A stretch of 64,000 bases of DNA from Aneurinibacillus uraniidurans (GTDB lineage Bacteria > Bacillota > Bacilli > Aneurinibacillales > Aneurinibacillaceae). This document shows positions 47,770 through 56,386 of the stretch, piece by piece. The stretch is from the NCBI RefSeq assembly GCF_028471905.1, contig NZ_CP116902.1, positions 452,001 to 516,000 of the forward strand, written 5' to 3'. The notes below the pieces were generated by a model. It saw only the letters and a program-made list of their open reading frames with translations. It was not told the origin of the DNA and ran no database searches. A program made the position numbers and the translations under genes. The first letter of the stretch is position 1. Every line of letters begins with the position of its first letter.

Positions 47770-47887
47770 TTTTGATTGAAAAACTAGGTGGCTTCTTTCC
47801 GCCATAAAAGTTTCTTTCGGGAAAAATATTGTGATACAAGCAACTTTTAGGCACCGAGGTAATAGTATAAATCATTGAAAAATCAAT

Positions 47888-47903
47888 TTTGCATGAGGGA
47901 AAA
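47888..47903 (+). promoter_or_regulatory. MntR-like box, proximal copy
   Basis: TTTGCATGAGGGAAAA shares 15 identical bases with the box at 47753 and lies 52 bases before the mntH start. A TATAAAT sequence at 47876 onward could be a -10 box just upstream, so repressor binding here would block transcription. The roughly 300 bases between ispH and mntH hold these boxes, the ispH terminator and short hairpins, but no gene. Confidence 0.7.
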
Positions 47904-47954
47904 TTAATTTGTCTAAAGAAAGATGACGTATGAAAATAGGAGGGGAAGGCGAAG

Positions 47955-49280
47955 GTGAATTCTCTAGATACTTCTAACCCGGAAGTTTACGCTAATCCAT
48001 CATATAAAGCGGATAAGACACTAGAAGCTGCCCGTGCTTCGATTTCTGGACAACGCAAGGGAATACGGGCGTTACTGCCATTCCTAGGACCAGCATTTGT
48101 TGCATCAATTGCCTATATTGATCCGGGCAATTTCGCCACAAATATTCAAAGCGGATCTCAGTTTGGATATAAAATGCTCTGGGTAGTAGTAGTAGCAAAT
48201 TTAATGGCGATGTTATTACAAAACATGTCCGCAAAGTTGGGAATTGCAACGGGAAAAAATCTATCAGAATTGTGTCGGGACCATTTTCCGAAATGGCTTT
48301 CCTATACGATGTGGGTAGTATCAGAATTTGCAGCGATGGCAACTGATTTAGCCGAATTTTTAGGTGCAACTCTCGGTTTAAATTTGTTGTTTGGGATACC
48401 GATGCTGTACGCAACATTTCTCACAGGTATTGCCACATATCTTATACTCATGTTGGACCGCTATGGATTTCGACCACTTGAAAAATTTATTGCCGGGTTT
48501 GCCCTCATGATCGGGGGGTGTTATATTGTCGAAACCTTCTTATCCAAACCAGACTTCGGTCAAGTAGTATACCATAGTGTTGTACCATGGCTAGGAAACG
48601 CCGATAGTATAATGTTAGCTGTAGGAGTTATAGGCGCAACGGTAATGCCTCATGCGATCTATCTTCATTCTAGCTTGACGCAAAACAGGATTGTACCACG
48701 TAATGATGAAGAAAAAATCAAGATTTACAAATTTAATACAAAAGAAGTCATTATTGCGCTATCGTTTGCAGGCTTTGTTAACCTTGCGATGATGTATATG
48801 GCTGCTTCCGTTTTTAACGACAAGGGTCATACCGATATTGCAGATATTCAGTCTGCTTACCACACACTTACTCCATTATTGGGATCTGCAGCAGCGAGTG
48901 TTTTCCTAGTTTCTCTACTTTGTTCTGGAATTTCAAGTTCTGTTGTAGGAACGATGGCAGGGCAAGTCATCATGCAAGGATTTGTAGGATTTTCTATTCC
49001 TATTTGGCTTCGACGAGTTATTACCATGTTACCGACTGTTATCGTTGTTGCTTTAGGCGTTGATCCAACGCAAACTCTTATAGTCAGTCAAGTGATATTA
49101 AGCATTGTACTTCCCGCCCCGATCATTGCGTTGATTTACTTTACTAGGAAGAAAGAGATCATGGGAGTTCTTGTGAATTCTAAAAAAGTAACCGTATTAT
49201 CCATCATTTCAGCTACATTGATTTTAGGGTTAAATTTGTTCTTAATTTATCAAACCTTTGCAGATTTTCTTCACCTGTAG
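47955..49280 (+). CDS. mntH: Nramp-family divalent metal (manganese) transporter
   Basis: A 441-residue proton-coupled Mn(II) importer with about eleven membrane segments. The metal-binding motif of helix 1, DPGNFATNIQSGSQFGY, starts at residue 56, and helix 6 has MPHAIYLHSSL with the expected Met and His. It starts at GTG 47955 after GGAGGGGAAGGCGAAG. By eye it is more AT-rich than the adjacent ispH and cls genes. Two MntR-like boxes upstream suggest manganese repression. Its terminator is one of the related set described at 49343. Confidence 0.95.
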   Translation: MNSLDTSNPEVYANPSYKADKTLEAARASISGQRKGIRALLPFLGPAFVASIAYIDPGNFATNIQSGSQFGYKMLWVVVVANLMAMLLQNMSAKLGIATGKNLSELCRDHFPKWLSYTMWVVSEFAAMATDLAEFLGATLGLNLLFGIPMLYATFLTGIATYLILMLDRYGFRPLEKFIAGFALMIGGCYIVETFLSKPDFGQVVYHSVVPWLGNADSIMLAVGVIGATVMPHAIYLHSSLTQNRIVPRNDEEKIKIYKFNTKEVIIALSFAGFVNLAMMYMAASVFNDKGHTDIADIQSAYHTLTPLLGSAAASVFLVSLLCSGISSSVVGTMAGQVIMQGFVGFSIPIWLRRVITMLPTVIVVALGVDPTQTLIVSQVILSIVLPAPIIALIYFTRKKEIMGVLVNSKKVTVLSIISATLILGLNLFLIYQTFADFLHL

Positions 49281-49342
49281 ACATAGCATTAGAGATCACG
49301 TCAAAACAAAAATAAATTTCCCTAGAGTATTTTGAGCAAATG

Positions 49343-49385
49343 AAAAGCCTGGCATGTCCTTTATAGGATAGTATGCCAGGCTTTT
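49343..49385 (+). terminator. terminator after mntH (member of a related set)
   Basis: AAAAGCCTGGCAT pairs with ATGCCAGGCTTTT, with an inner TCCT/AGGA stem around TTATAT. Nearly the same plan is seen at 51926, 56193 and 58003. Confidence 0.85.
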
Positions 49386-49428
49386 GCTTGTATGTGATTT
49401 TTTTGTTTTAATAATTTTCAAAAAATAC

Positions 49429-49457
49429 TTGCTGTACTAAGACAGAGGTGTTATGAT
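49429..49457 (+). promoter_or_regulatory. SigA-type promoter of the 67-residue gene
   Basis: TTGCTG (49429-49434), a 17-base spacer and TATGAT (49452-49457) form a near-consensus promoter 38 bases before the start codon. Confidence 0.65.
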
Positions 49458-49494
49458 ACAGATAACAAGAAAACGGATATGGAGGGATTTTGTT

Positions 49495-49698
49495 ATGATA
49501 CAGAATCATGTAGGTCGCCAATATTGCCTGTCGCGTGAAATGAGATCATTTGTTGTCGAGGAGATGGATCGTCTATTCTTCGCCTGTCGTTATGAAGGTT
49601 CGAATGAAGGCTTTGTGATTGAGAAAGATGCATTCCATCGTCAGGTACAGCGCGGCCGCATTGTAGCAGGTCCAGTTGACACGGCACTCGCTATTTAA
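49495..49698 (+). CDS. small protein of unknown function
   Basis: A 67-residue soluble protein. ATG 49495 follows GGAGGG. The composition is balanced and charged, with one pair of phenylalanines (DRLFFACRYEG) and a basic end (RQVQRGRIVAGPV). No known motif is visible. It has its own promoter, and a second unknown gene follows after 54 bases, so the two may be co-transcribed. Confidence 0.55.
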   Translation: MIQNHVGRQYCLSREMRSFVVEEMDRLFFACRYEGSNEGFVIEKDAFHRQVQRGRIVAGPVDTALAI

Positions 49699-49752
49699 GT
49701 AGGAACCAGGCGTCAGTCCACCGCATAGGATACAGAGAAAAAGGTGATGCGG

Positions 49753-50109
49753 ATGAGACGACGGGCATATAGGAGACAACAGAGCTCCTGTAATGAAGTG
49801 AAACAGGGGCACGTAGCGGTTCCAGAAAACTTTTTGATGATTCAGCAGTTCGTGGATAAAGGGGGAAATCCATGGCGGCTGAATCCGGTTGAGACAGCAG
49901 AACGAGTCGGAATCGCCAATTTAGGCTTTAGTCCGGGGGACAAATTTGTCTTCCGTAGCTACTATGTAGATTACGGTTCCGGTTTAAATCATGCACTGGT
50001 TGATGCGCAGCATGGAATTTGTAAGTTCCTTGTTGAGTTGTATCAACCGGTACGCCAAGGAGGCTCAGGTATCTGGGCCGTACAGAGAGTTACATTATTA
50101 GGTGTATAG
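49753..50109 (+). CDS. protein of unknown function, 118 residues
   Basis: An N-terminal basic stretch (MRRRAYRRQQSS) is followed by a compact globular domain with many aromatic and glycine residues (FSPGDKFVFRSYYVDYGSG). There is no signal peptide, membrane segment or motif I recognise. The ATG at 49753 is favoured by AAAGGTG at 49740-49746; two earlier in-frame starts lie inside that site. It shares a strand with the 67-residue gene and ends in a strong bidirectional terminator. Confidence 0.5.
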   Translation: MRRRAYRRQQSSCNEVKQGHVAVPENFLMIQQFVDKGGNPWRLNPVETAERVGIANLGFSPGDKFVFRSYYVDYGSGLNHALVDAQHGICKFLVELYQPVRQGGSGIWAVQRVTLLGV

Positions 50110-50122
50110 TTGATCGATAGGA

Positions 50123-50158
50123 AAAGAGCAGGCTGCTAACAAGCAGCCTGCTCTTTTT
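50123..50158. terminator. bidirectional terminator between convergent genes
   Basis: AGAGCAGGCTGCT pairs perfectly with AGCAGCCTGCTCT around AACA, with T runs on both strands. It ends the 118-residue gene and the convergent cupredoxin gene. Confidence 0.9.
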
Positions 50159-50534
50159 ATTTTACTTCAAGCGTTCCGCTGAATCCGACTTCAGGATGTC
50201 CGGGTGTATCCGAGATAAATGTGAATATGCCTTTTTTGACTGCCTGGAATTCAATGGTACTCAGCTCATCTTTTTTAAGGTCCCGTGAGAAAATATGATA
50301 ATCAGGGAGTGTGAAATTGTGGACCTGATTATCAGCGTTGCGAATTACGAGCGATACGGTATCCCCCTGCTTGCATATTAGATGTTTGGGAGAGAATCCG
50401 TTTTTTGTGATCATAATCGTTTGGGACACTCGGGTTGTAAGTGTAAAAACACGGCCATGTTGCTGATTCCAGGCAAATACGGCTATATTGATCGCAAGCA
50501 GTAGCAGGACCCATCCAATACGAGTGCGACGCAT
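50157..50534 (-). CDS. membrane-anchored cupredoxin-domain protein lacking the canonical cysteine
   Basis: A 125-residue protein with one N-terminal membrane or signal segment (IGWVLLLLAINIAVFAW) followed by a cupredoxin fold: ITKNGFSPKHLICKQGDTVSLVIRN, then VHNFTL, and the C-terminal FTFISDTPGHPEVGFSGTLEVK. In cupredoxins the copper ligands are His, Cys, His and often Met. Both histidines are present (VHN and GHP), but the Cys position before GHP is Thr or Pro and no Met follows, so a type 1 copper site is doubtful. It is the last gene of a three-gene cluster and overlaps the stop of the gene before (TAATG). Confidence 0.8.
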   Translation of the reverse strand: MRRTRIGWVLLLLAINIAVFAWNQQHGRVFTLTTRVSQTIMITKNGFSPKHLICKQGDTVSLVIRNADNQVHNFTLPDYHIFSRDLKKDELSTIEFQAVKKGIFTFISDTPGHPEVGFSGTLEVK

Positions 50535-51163
50535 TAACGTTGAGGACTTTCGGGGCCGGCACCCGGCTGTGTTTTGCTGCGGAACTGTTCAGCTAGATTA
50601 ACTGTGAACAGATGGTGTGTCGGATAGAAATATACATACGGCTCAATGCGACGGTTTTCTGGTGTGATTTGGAACATCCACATTTCGGGAGTTGTCATTG
50701 TACCTTCGTTCATGCGGACATTGTAATAAACAGTATCCCAGTATCCATTTTTATAAGAGAGTAACGTTAATTGACCGTGCAGACGAGCAAGTGCATCGCT
50801 CGCAAAGCGCGGATCACGAATGACGGGAGCGGGGAAGACAGGTGTAAGTCCATTTTTATCTGTTTTGGTTCGGTATCCGTTCTCAGCTACTACGACTTCT
50901 GCATCTGCGAGCGGTTTCTGAGTAGTCGAATCAATGACTCTGACTTGAAGCGGAGCCCACCTGTCCCATTTGTTTGCACCTGGGATGTCAGGTCCTGGCT
51001 TTATAGGTGGCTGTAAGGTCAGGGGATCGCTGCTTTGACGCTGAACGGTCTTATATTTAAACTCTGGAAGAGGCTTGTGTTCGGGCTGTGGCGCCGCCTT
51101 AGTCTGGAGAGGCAAAGCGCTAAGCAGTGCAGACAGCAGAAGAGGGGGCAACCACTTTTTCAT
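50534..51163 (-). CDS. exported protein of unknown function
   Basis: A 209-residue protein with an N-terminal signal peptide (MKKWLPPLLLSALLSAL, cleavage likely near QTKAA). The mature part begins with a proline-rich linker and then has a beta-rich segment, PLQVRVIDSTTQKPLADAEVVV, resembling a carboxypeptidase-regulatory-like or Ig-type domain. It ends in a part rich in Tyr, Phe and Met. ATG 51163 is chosen because GGAGG lies just before it; the frame extends to 51181. It sits between the SpoIID-like gene and the cupredoxin gene, and the three are very close or overlapping. Confidence 0.65.
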   Translation of the reverse strand: MKKWLPPLLLSALLSALPLQTKAAPQPEHKPLPEFKYKTVQRQSSDPLTLQPPIKPGPDIPGANKWDRWAPLQVRVIDSTTQKPLADAEVVVAENGYRTKTDKNGLTPVFPAPVIRDPRFASDALARLHGQLTLLSYKNGYWDTVYYNVRMNEGTMTTPEMWMFQITPENRRIEPYVYFYPTHHLFTVNLAEQFRSKTQPGAGPESPQR

Positions 51164-51177
51164 ATGTTTTCCTCCAA

Positions 51178-51822
51178 TCATGGGATTTTCACCAGCTTTT
51201 TGCCTTCGTAATAGAATTGCAGGATTTCGAGCATATTTTTGCTTTGTTTGTCTGCTAAGTATTGACTTCCATTTTGAGACATTTTTTGAGCGTTACGGTA
51301 TTGATAGTTCGGGTCATTTGGATAGCCTGCACGATAGTTCAGCTCAAAAATTGTATCATCTTGTTTTACATAAGCAAGGTCCATGACTTCATCGAATGCA
51401 GCATTGGTACGCGGCATGCTAGTACCTTCCCGATACACCTGGAAGTTGGTCGTGTTATCAACCGCGAACTTCTGATTATCAATCGTTACCGTATTGAGCG
51501 CGTGGTACCAGGCGAACATTTTGATGGCCATTGCGCCAGCTTTCAGAGATTCGGGCTCCCAGGTTGGCAGCCATTCGTTCGGCAGTACATTACGGATATA
51601 CGTTTCAAATGGCAGGGACATTACATACAAAATACGGCCGCGTGGATTCGGTTCACCACCTGGCTTACTCTCACGTACGGCCACAAGCAGACTGCCTGGA
51701 ACGGGAGTTTGTCCAATCTTAGCTTCAGTTTGCGCGTTTGCTGCTGGTACGGTTCCAAATAGTTGGATCGCTAGACAAACGAGTAGAACCGCACACAGCG
51801 TGTAAAAAGAATAACGGCGCAT
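51178..51822 (-). CDS. secreted SpoIID/LytB-domain protein
   Basis: A 214-residue protein with a signal peptide (residues 1-29, ending PAANAQ) and a SpoIID/LytB-type domain: MSLPFETYIRNVLPNEWLPTWEPESLKAGAMAIKMFAWYH, then near the C terminus MSQNGSQYLADKQSKNMLEILQFYYEG, the typical ending of SpoIID relatives. SpoIID is a peptidoglycan lytic enzyme of engulfment; the conserved Glu of NEWLP (first catalytic-site glutamate in SpoIID) is kept. AAAGGAGG precedes the start. It is the first gene of a three-gene set with two other exported proteins. Confidence 0.85.
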   Translation of the reverse strand: MRRYSFYTLCAVLLVCLAIQLFGTVPAANAQTEAKIGQTPVPGSLLVAVRESKPGGEPNPRGRILYVMSLPFETYIRNVLPNEWLPTWEPESLKAGAMAIKMFAWYHALNTVTIDNQKFAVDNTTNFQVYREGTSMPRTNAAFDEVMDLAYVKQDDTIFELNYRAGYPNDPNYQYRNAQKMSQNGSQYLADKQSKNMLEILQFYYEGKKLVKIP

Positions 51823-51925
51823 GCATATTCCTCCTTTACTATGTAAGCATCTTTCTTGCTATGACTTAGTATGGGAAGAAACGGTTATTTTGTTCGTTGA
51901 AATAATTGGAAATTAGGATATAGGA

Positions 51926-51968
51926 AAAAGCCTGCATATTCTCTATAGGAGAGTATGTCAGGCTTCTT
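51926..51968 (-). terminator. terminator after the chemoreceptor gene (related set)
   Basis: On the plus strand AAAAGCCTG ... CAGGCTT with an inner TCTC/GAGA stem around TATA; read on the minus strand it follows the chemoreceptor gene and ends in T-rich sequence. It is a less regular member of the set at 49343, 56193 and 58003. Confidence 0.75.
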
Positions 51969-51978
51969 TATCGAATGT

Positions 51979-54093
51979 CTATGAGATTTTAAACTGTTTC
52001 ATTAACTGCTCAAGATTTTCAGCTGTTTTGAACAAGGAAGAAGCCGATTCTTGAATGTTATTCATAATAGCCAATTGATCTTCAGCGGATTCTACAATTT
52101 GATTTGTATTATCAGCAGATTGTTTCGCTACATGGTTCATAGATTCTACAGAAGCAGTGACCTCTTCTGTGCTTGCAGACATTTGTTCCGACACAGCAGA
52201 CATTTCCTGAATTTGATCGGAAGCATTTTCGACAACATGCATAATTGTGCTAAACATTTCATTTACCTGGTGAATGACAGAAATACCGGATTGTACATTT
52301 TGTTTGTTTTCATCCATGGATTGAACAGCTTGGTCGGTATTGATTTGAACCTTCGTAATCAATTTACTAATTTTATCTGCGGATGCTCCGGTTTGGTCAG
52401 CCAGCTTCCGAATTTCATCGGCGACAACAGCAAACCCTTTGCCAGCTTCGCCAGCTCGCGCGGCTTCGATAGCGGCATTTAATGCAAGTAAGTTGGTTTG
52501 TGCTGCTACTTCAGTAATCAGTTGAAGGATTTGTCCAATTTCTTTTGAGTCATCGTTAAGTGTTTGCACAATAGATGCTGTCTTTTGTGTGGCATCTTGT
52601 ATTGATTTCATTTGTTGAATCGATTGTTGAATCGATGAGTTCCCTTGATGGACTTGATTTATGATTTCGGTAGAGCCTTCTGCGATAGTAGAAGCTGTTT
52701 CGGCTACACGTTGAATACCGATGGCCATTTCTTCGATTGCTTGTACACTTTCTTCCGCACTTTTTTCTTGTATGATTGCTCCATTTGCCACTTTCTGAAC
52801 GGAAACGGTTAGTTCATTAGCTGAGTGCGTTCCTTGATCGGTATTCGTTTTTAATTGAGAAGCGGAAAGAGCGACATTGTCTGTAGTTTCTTGTATATTT
52901 TCAAGCATGTTCTTGATGTTCGTTTTAATCTCAATGAGAGCAATCGCTAGATCTTTAATCTCGTCTTTCCGGCGTAATGATCGCTCAGAAACTTCAAAAG
53001 AAAAATCTCCATTCGCCATTTTCTTACAGTGTTCAATTGTTCGTCTGATTGGTTGTACGATATTTCTTGTGATAAATACGAGTATCACCGCTAGGATAAT
53101 AACTCCCACAATGGCCATGATCGCATTTGTTGTCATAATTTTATTGGAATCAGCCATGACCTCATTCATAGGTGCAGCTACAACGTACGCCCAAGGAGTA
53201 GTCGTATTTCCAATTGGAATCGGTTGTGTAACTTTATATAAATTTGTTTTAGCAGTTGGAGAATAGTCCGTAATCGTATAGCCTGTTCCGGTTGTTAGAG
53301 CGTGTTTAAGCTGTTCTTTGTTCTGTAATCCTTTCATATCGTCTATTGTTTTACCGATATTATCCTTGTTTGGATGAGCGACAAATGTACCATTGCTCGA
53401 TAAAAGTACACCAAATCCAGAATCATAAACTTTGAGTTTGCTGTTCAATTCATTCAAATGGTCAAGAGAAACGTCAATTCCCACAACACCGATGAATTGG
53501 TCATGTACAAACATGGGAACAATTAACGAGGTAATCAGTACTTTTTTTCCATGTATTTCGTAAAAGTATGGATTCATGATGGTTTCTTTTCCGGATTTCT
53601 TAGGAAGGAAATAGTAATCAAAGTCACTCGTTTCTTTCATAGACTCCGTTCCTTCGATACGTGAAGTAGTGATACCGTTGTCTCCACGCGCCCAGAATAA
53701 GCTGAAGCGTCCAGCTTGGTCATAATCACTTGCATAGCGGGTCTGGATGGCTTTATCTCCTAAGGCATTTGGTTCAGAAACACTCCATACACCGAGAAAA
53801 TCTTTGTTTTTTTCTAACGTGCTTTTTAACATATTTTTATATGTGTCCGGTGATATGTTATTTGATTCTTTCATTGATTCGATTGTGTACGCGAGTGTAC
53901 GGGCTGAATCAAGAGGGGATTGGAGCTGCAAAGAAATACGATTTGCTTGTTCAGTTGCCAATGATTTTGCTAGTTTTTCGGCTTCTTTTTCTGTCATATT
54001 TTTGGATAAAACCGATGTTGTGCCGAATATTGCAGAAAATATTAAGAGAACAGCACCGAGAATAATGAGAAGACTTCGTGTTTGTAGGTTCAT
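51979..54093 (-). CDS. methyl-accepting chemotaxis protein
   Basis: A 704-residue transmembrane chemoreceptor. An N-terminal membrane segment (residues 7-29) is followed by an extracellular double Cache (dCache) sensor domain of about 280 residues, a second membrane segment near 325-345, a HAMP domain ([23 protein letters not shown]) and a long cytoplasmic signalling domain with the conserved hairpin [20 protein letters not shown]. The ligand is unknown. GTAAGAGGTA precedes the start. It is monocistronic on the minus strand. Confidence 0.95.
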   Translation of the reverse strand: MNLQTRSLLIILGAVLLIFSAIFGTTSVLSKNMTEKEAEKLAKSLATEQANRISLQLQSPLDSARTLAYTIESMKESNNISPDTYKNMLKSTLEKNKDFLGVWSVSEPNALGDKAIQTRYASDYDQAGRFSLFWARGDNGITTSRIEGTESMKETSDFDYYFLPKKSGKETIMNPYFYEIHGKKVLITSLIVPMFVHDQFIGVVGIDVSLDHLNELNSKLKVYDSGFGVLLSSNGTFVAHPNKDNIGKTIDDMKGLQNKEQLKHALTTGTGYTITDYSPTAKTNLYKVTQPIPIGNTTTPWAYVVAAPMNEVMADSNKIMTTNAIMAIVGVIILAVILVFITRNIVQPIRRTIEHCKKMANGDFSFEVSERSLRRKDEIKDLAIALIEIKTNIKNMLENIQETTDNVALSASQLKTNTDQGTHSANELTVSVQKVANGAIIQEKSAEESVQAIEEMAIGIQRVAETASTIAEGSTEIINQVHQGNSSIQQSIQQMKSIQDATQKTASIVQTLNDDSKEIGQILQLITEVAAQTNLLALNAAIEAARAGEAGKGFAVVADEIRKLADQTGASADKISKLITKVQINTDQAVQSMDENKQNVQSGISVIHQVNEMFSTIMHVVENASDQIQEMSAVSEQMSASTEEVTASVESMNHVAKQSADNTNQIVESAEDQLAIMNNIQESASSLFKTAENLEQLMKQFKIS

Positions 54094-54239
54094 TACCTCT
54101 TACTCCTTTGGGTATTAAAATTCAGGTCCATTGTACTAATGATACGTCACTTTCATATAAATGGTAAATAAAATATTTGTACAATTTCGTACATTATTTG
54201 CGTACAGATGCAAGCCTAAGGAAAGTACCTGCGTAAGAA

Positions 54240-54281
54240 AAAACCGCAATCCCTATTTCCAATAGGAGTTGCGGCTAAAAA
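54240..54281 (-). terminator. terminator after the dehydrogenase gene
   Basis: CCGCAA (54244-54249) pairs with TTGCGG (54269-54274), with an inner CCTATT/AATAGG stem. Read on the minus strand it is followed by TTTTTT and lies just after the stop of the dehydrogenase gene. Its two-stem plan recalls the neighbouring related terminators. Confidence 0.75.
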
Positions 54282-54316
54282 TATATGGGGGGTTCTGTGG
54301 GAATTTGGTGTTCCAT

Positions 54317-55348
54317 TTACTTATTCACATAGAAGTGTAATGGGTAAGTTCGGTATTGAGCAGGCGGTAGTTTTTCTGTCGTATAAAATCCTGCCGGAGC
54401 TTGTAATAGCTGCGGAATACGGTTTACAATTGTGGCACATGTCAGTTCAACCGTCGCCGGACAGGAAATTTTCACTTCTGTATTGGGCTCGCCTTTAATC
54501 ACCCAATCATTACGATCAACTTCATTTTCTGCATATACTTTTCCGATGCACTCCGTCACGATTACAGGTCCCTGATGTGTTACAGTTGTTACGACCGCAG
54601 ACATGCCTGTAGCATCTCCTGCTGGAATGGTTTTATCTAATGTTTGTGAATACAAGTCTTGTTTACATGTAGTTGGCACAAGTTCTTGATTCATTGATTT
54701 TATGGTCCAGCCGAACTGTGAGCATAACCATTCGTTCGCATTCCACATGAAGGACGGCAATTCATTATTGCATGCAATTTTCTCTTCGAACTCTTGCAAC
54801 GTTAGTCCAGCGCCATGAACGTTAGCAAGTGCAATCCCATATTCTTCAACGTTATAACTGGACTGGCCTTCGATACGGATAATTTGATGTGTGGCACCTG
54901 CTAATGTTGTAATCAGATTTCCCCAGAATACATCTTGGTAGCCGGAGCCGGTTAATGTGCAGTTGTTTTCTTTTGCCAGACGATCCAGGCGGTTCGTTAG
55001 TGCTGGTGCTGTTGTCCATGGGTAGAATGCTTCTTCGCATGTGCTAATGGCATTTACACCATGTTTTGCTGCTAATTCAAACGCTGCATATGTATCAGAT
55101 AGCAGACTTGTAGTTGAAATGATACAAACATGAGCGTCACACTCTTTGAACACTTGCTCTGCATCAGAGCGAACAGGAATATTGAGTTGAACGCCTAACT
55201 CTGCTACCTCTCCGATATCTTTACCAACACGACTTGGATTACGATCAATTGCTCCAACGATTTCTGCTCCTTTTTCATAAAGGTATCGAAGAAAGTACTT
55301 TCCCATTTTTCCACAGCCATATTGGATTACTCTTATTTTTTCTCTCAT
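54317..55348 (-). CDS. 2,4-diaminopentanoate dehydrogenase-like oxidoreductase
   Basis: A 343-residue NAD(P)-dependent enzyme with the dihydrodipicolinate-reductase-type N-terminal Rossmann fold: IRVIQYGCGKMGKYFLRYL (residues 5-23), then AIDRNPSRVGKDIGE, and the catalytic region STTSLLSDTYAAFELAAKHG. It most resembles 2,4-diaminopentanoate dehydrogenase (Ord) of clostridial ornithine fermentation. None of the other genes of that pathway is in the window, so the natural substrate may differ. It stands alone, with two divergent starts and a promoter region on the plus side. Confidence 0.72.
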   Translation of the reverse strand: MREKIRVIQYGCGKMGKYFLRYLYEKGAEIVGAIDRNPSRVGKDIGEVAELGVQLNIPVRSDAEQVFKECDAHVCIISTTSLLSDTYAAFELAAKHGVNAISTCEEAFYPWTTAPALTNRLDRLAKENNCTLTGSGYQDVFWGNLITTLAGATHQIIRIEGQSSYNVEEYGIALANVHGAGLTLQEFEEKIACNNELPSFMWNANEWLCSQFGWTIKSMNQELVPTTCKQDLYSQTLDKTIPAGDATGMSAVVTTVTHQGPVIVTECIGKVYAENEVDRNDWVIKGEPNTEVKISCPATVELTCATIVNRIPQLLQAPAGFYTTEKLPPAQYRTYPLHFYVNK

Positions 55349-55497
55349 CTTTTCTCTCCCATTTCTATTTTTTCATAGCATCGATTCTATAGTAACGATT
55401 AATTTACTTTTTTTCAATAAATGTGTTATTTTTATATTTTTATCCAAAAATGATGTCGTAAGAAATGTGCAGGTGGAATTAAAAGAATACTTGCAAC

Positions 55498-55526
55498 TTG
55501 TCAACTGAATCTTTTAATAGTATATT
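55498..55526 (+). promoter_or_regulatory. SigA-type promoter of the nitroreductase gene
   Basis: TTGTCA (55498-55503), a 17-base spacer and TATATT (55521-55526), 36 bases upstream of the start codon. Confidence 0.6.
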
Positions 55527-55561
55527 TACTATAAAAAGATAATTAAGGGGAGGATATTTTT

Positions 55562-56188
55562 ATGAATGACTTTGTATCTCTAGTAAAAGAAAGACGTTCG
55601 GCTAATAAGTTTATTCAGGGAGTGACAATTCCCCAAGAAGAGTTAGACGAGATGTTTTCTCTTGCCAAATTTGCTCCTTCAGCATTTAACCTACAGCATG
55701 CACATTATGTAGTTGTTACGGATCCTGATATAAAGGAAAAGGTATACGAGGCTGCATACAAACAATATAAAGTTCATACAGCTTCAGCAGCTATTCTAGT
55801 ACTCGGAGATACACAAGCATATCAAGAAGTAGAGAAGATTTATGAGGGAATGCTTCATTTAGGTGTGTTAAATAAGCAAGAGTATGATATGACTGTAGAA
55901 AGCATAATTCAGATGTATGAGAATGGTGGAGATATGTTCAAGCGGGATGAAGCCATTCGAAACGCTAGCTTATCCGCTATGCAGTTTATGTTAATCGCAA
56001 AATCGAGAGGCTGGGATACTTGCCCTATGATCGGTTTTGATCCTGAAGTTATGCGGAAAACGTTACATATCCCAGATAGGTATATTCCGGCTCTACTAAT
56101 TACAATCGGGAAAGAGGATACCTCCAGCCAGAGACCACGTGGATATCGTAAGCCAGTGAGGGAATTTGTTACATATCAATCGTTTTGA
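55562..56188 (+). CDS. nitroreductase-family protein
   Basis: A 208-residue FMN-binding protein of the nitroreductase fold: RRSANKFIQGVTIPQEELDEM, then LAKFAPSAFNLQHAHYVVV and IAKSRGWDTCPMIGFDPEVM. It is similar to oxygen-insensitive NAD(P)H nitroreductases and YodC/YfkO-like enzymes of bacilli; the natural electron acceptor is unknown. It keeps the FMN-binding arginine motif at the N terminus. A GGGGAGG site precedes the ATG. It is monocistronic, between its own promoter and a terminator of the local related set. Confidence 0.85.
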   Translation: MNDFVSLVKERRSANKFIQGVTIPQEELDEMFSLAKFAPSAFNLQHAHYVVVTDPDIKEKVYEAAYKQYKVHTASAAILVLGDTQAYQEVEKIYEGMLHLGVLNKQEYDMTVESIIQMYENGGDMFKRDEAIRNASLSAMQFMLIAKSRGWDTCPMIGFDPEVMRKTLHIPDRYIPALLITIGKEDTSSQRPRGYRKPVREFVTYQSF

Positions 56189-56192
56189 CTAT

Positions 56193-56237
56193 AAAAAACC
56201 TGACATTCTACTCCTATACGGAAGATGTCAGGTTTTT
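56193..56237 (+). terminator. terminator after the nitroreductase gene (related set)
   Basis: AAAAACCTGACAT pairs with ATGTCAGGTTTTT, enclosing CTCCTATACGGA. It has the same CCTGACAT/ATGTCAGG core as the terminators at 51926 and 58003. Confidence 0.85.
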
Positions 56238-56386
56238 ATTTATGATCTTTATAGTTGTTCGAATTGTGGTGATAAAGTTCTAGGTATAAAGTATCCAATC
56301 GTATGAGATTTATGTTAAAATCAGTGAATAATATGAGGTTATATAGTTTGGTATGCTAGATAAGGTGGAGAGAGGGCGAAATAGAA

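Noticed and set aside
47700-47950. yybP-ykoY manganese riboswitch before mntH
   Set aside because: The conserved loop sequences of that riboswitch are not present; the two MntR-like boxes explain the region better.
54179-54206. three GTACA repeats upstream of the chemoreceptor
   Set aside because: GTACA is short and AT-rich sequence produces it by chance; spacing is irregular.
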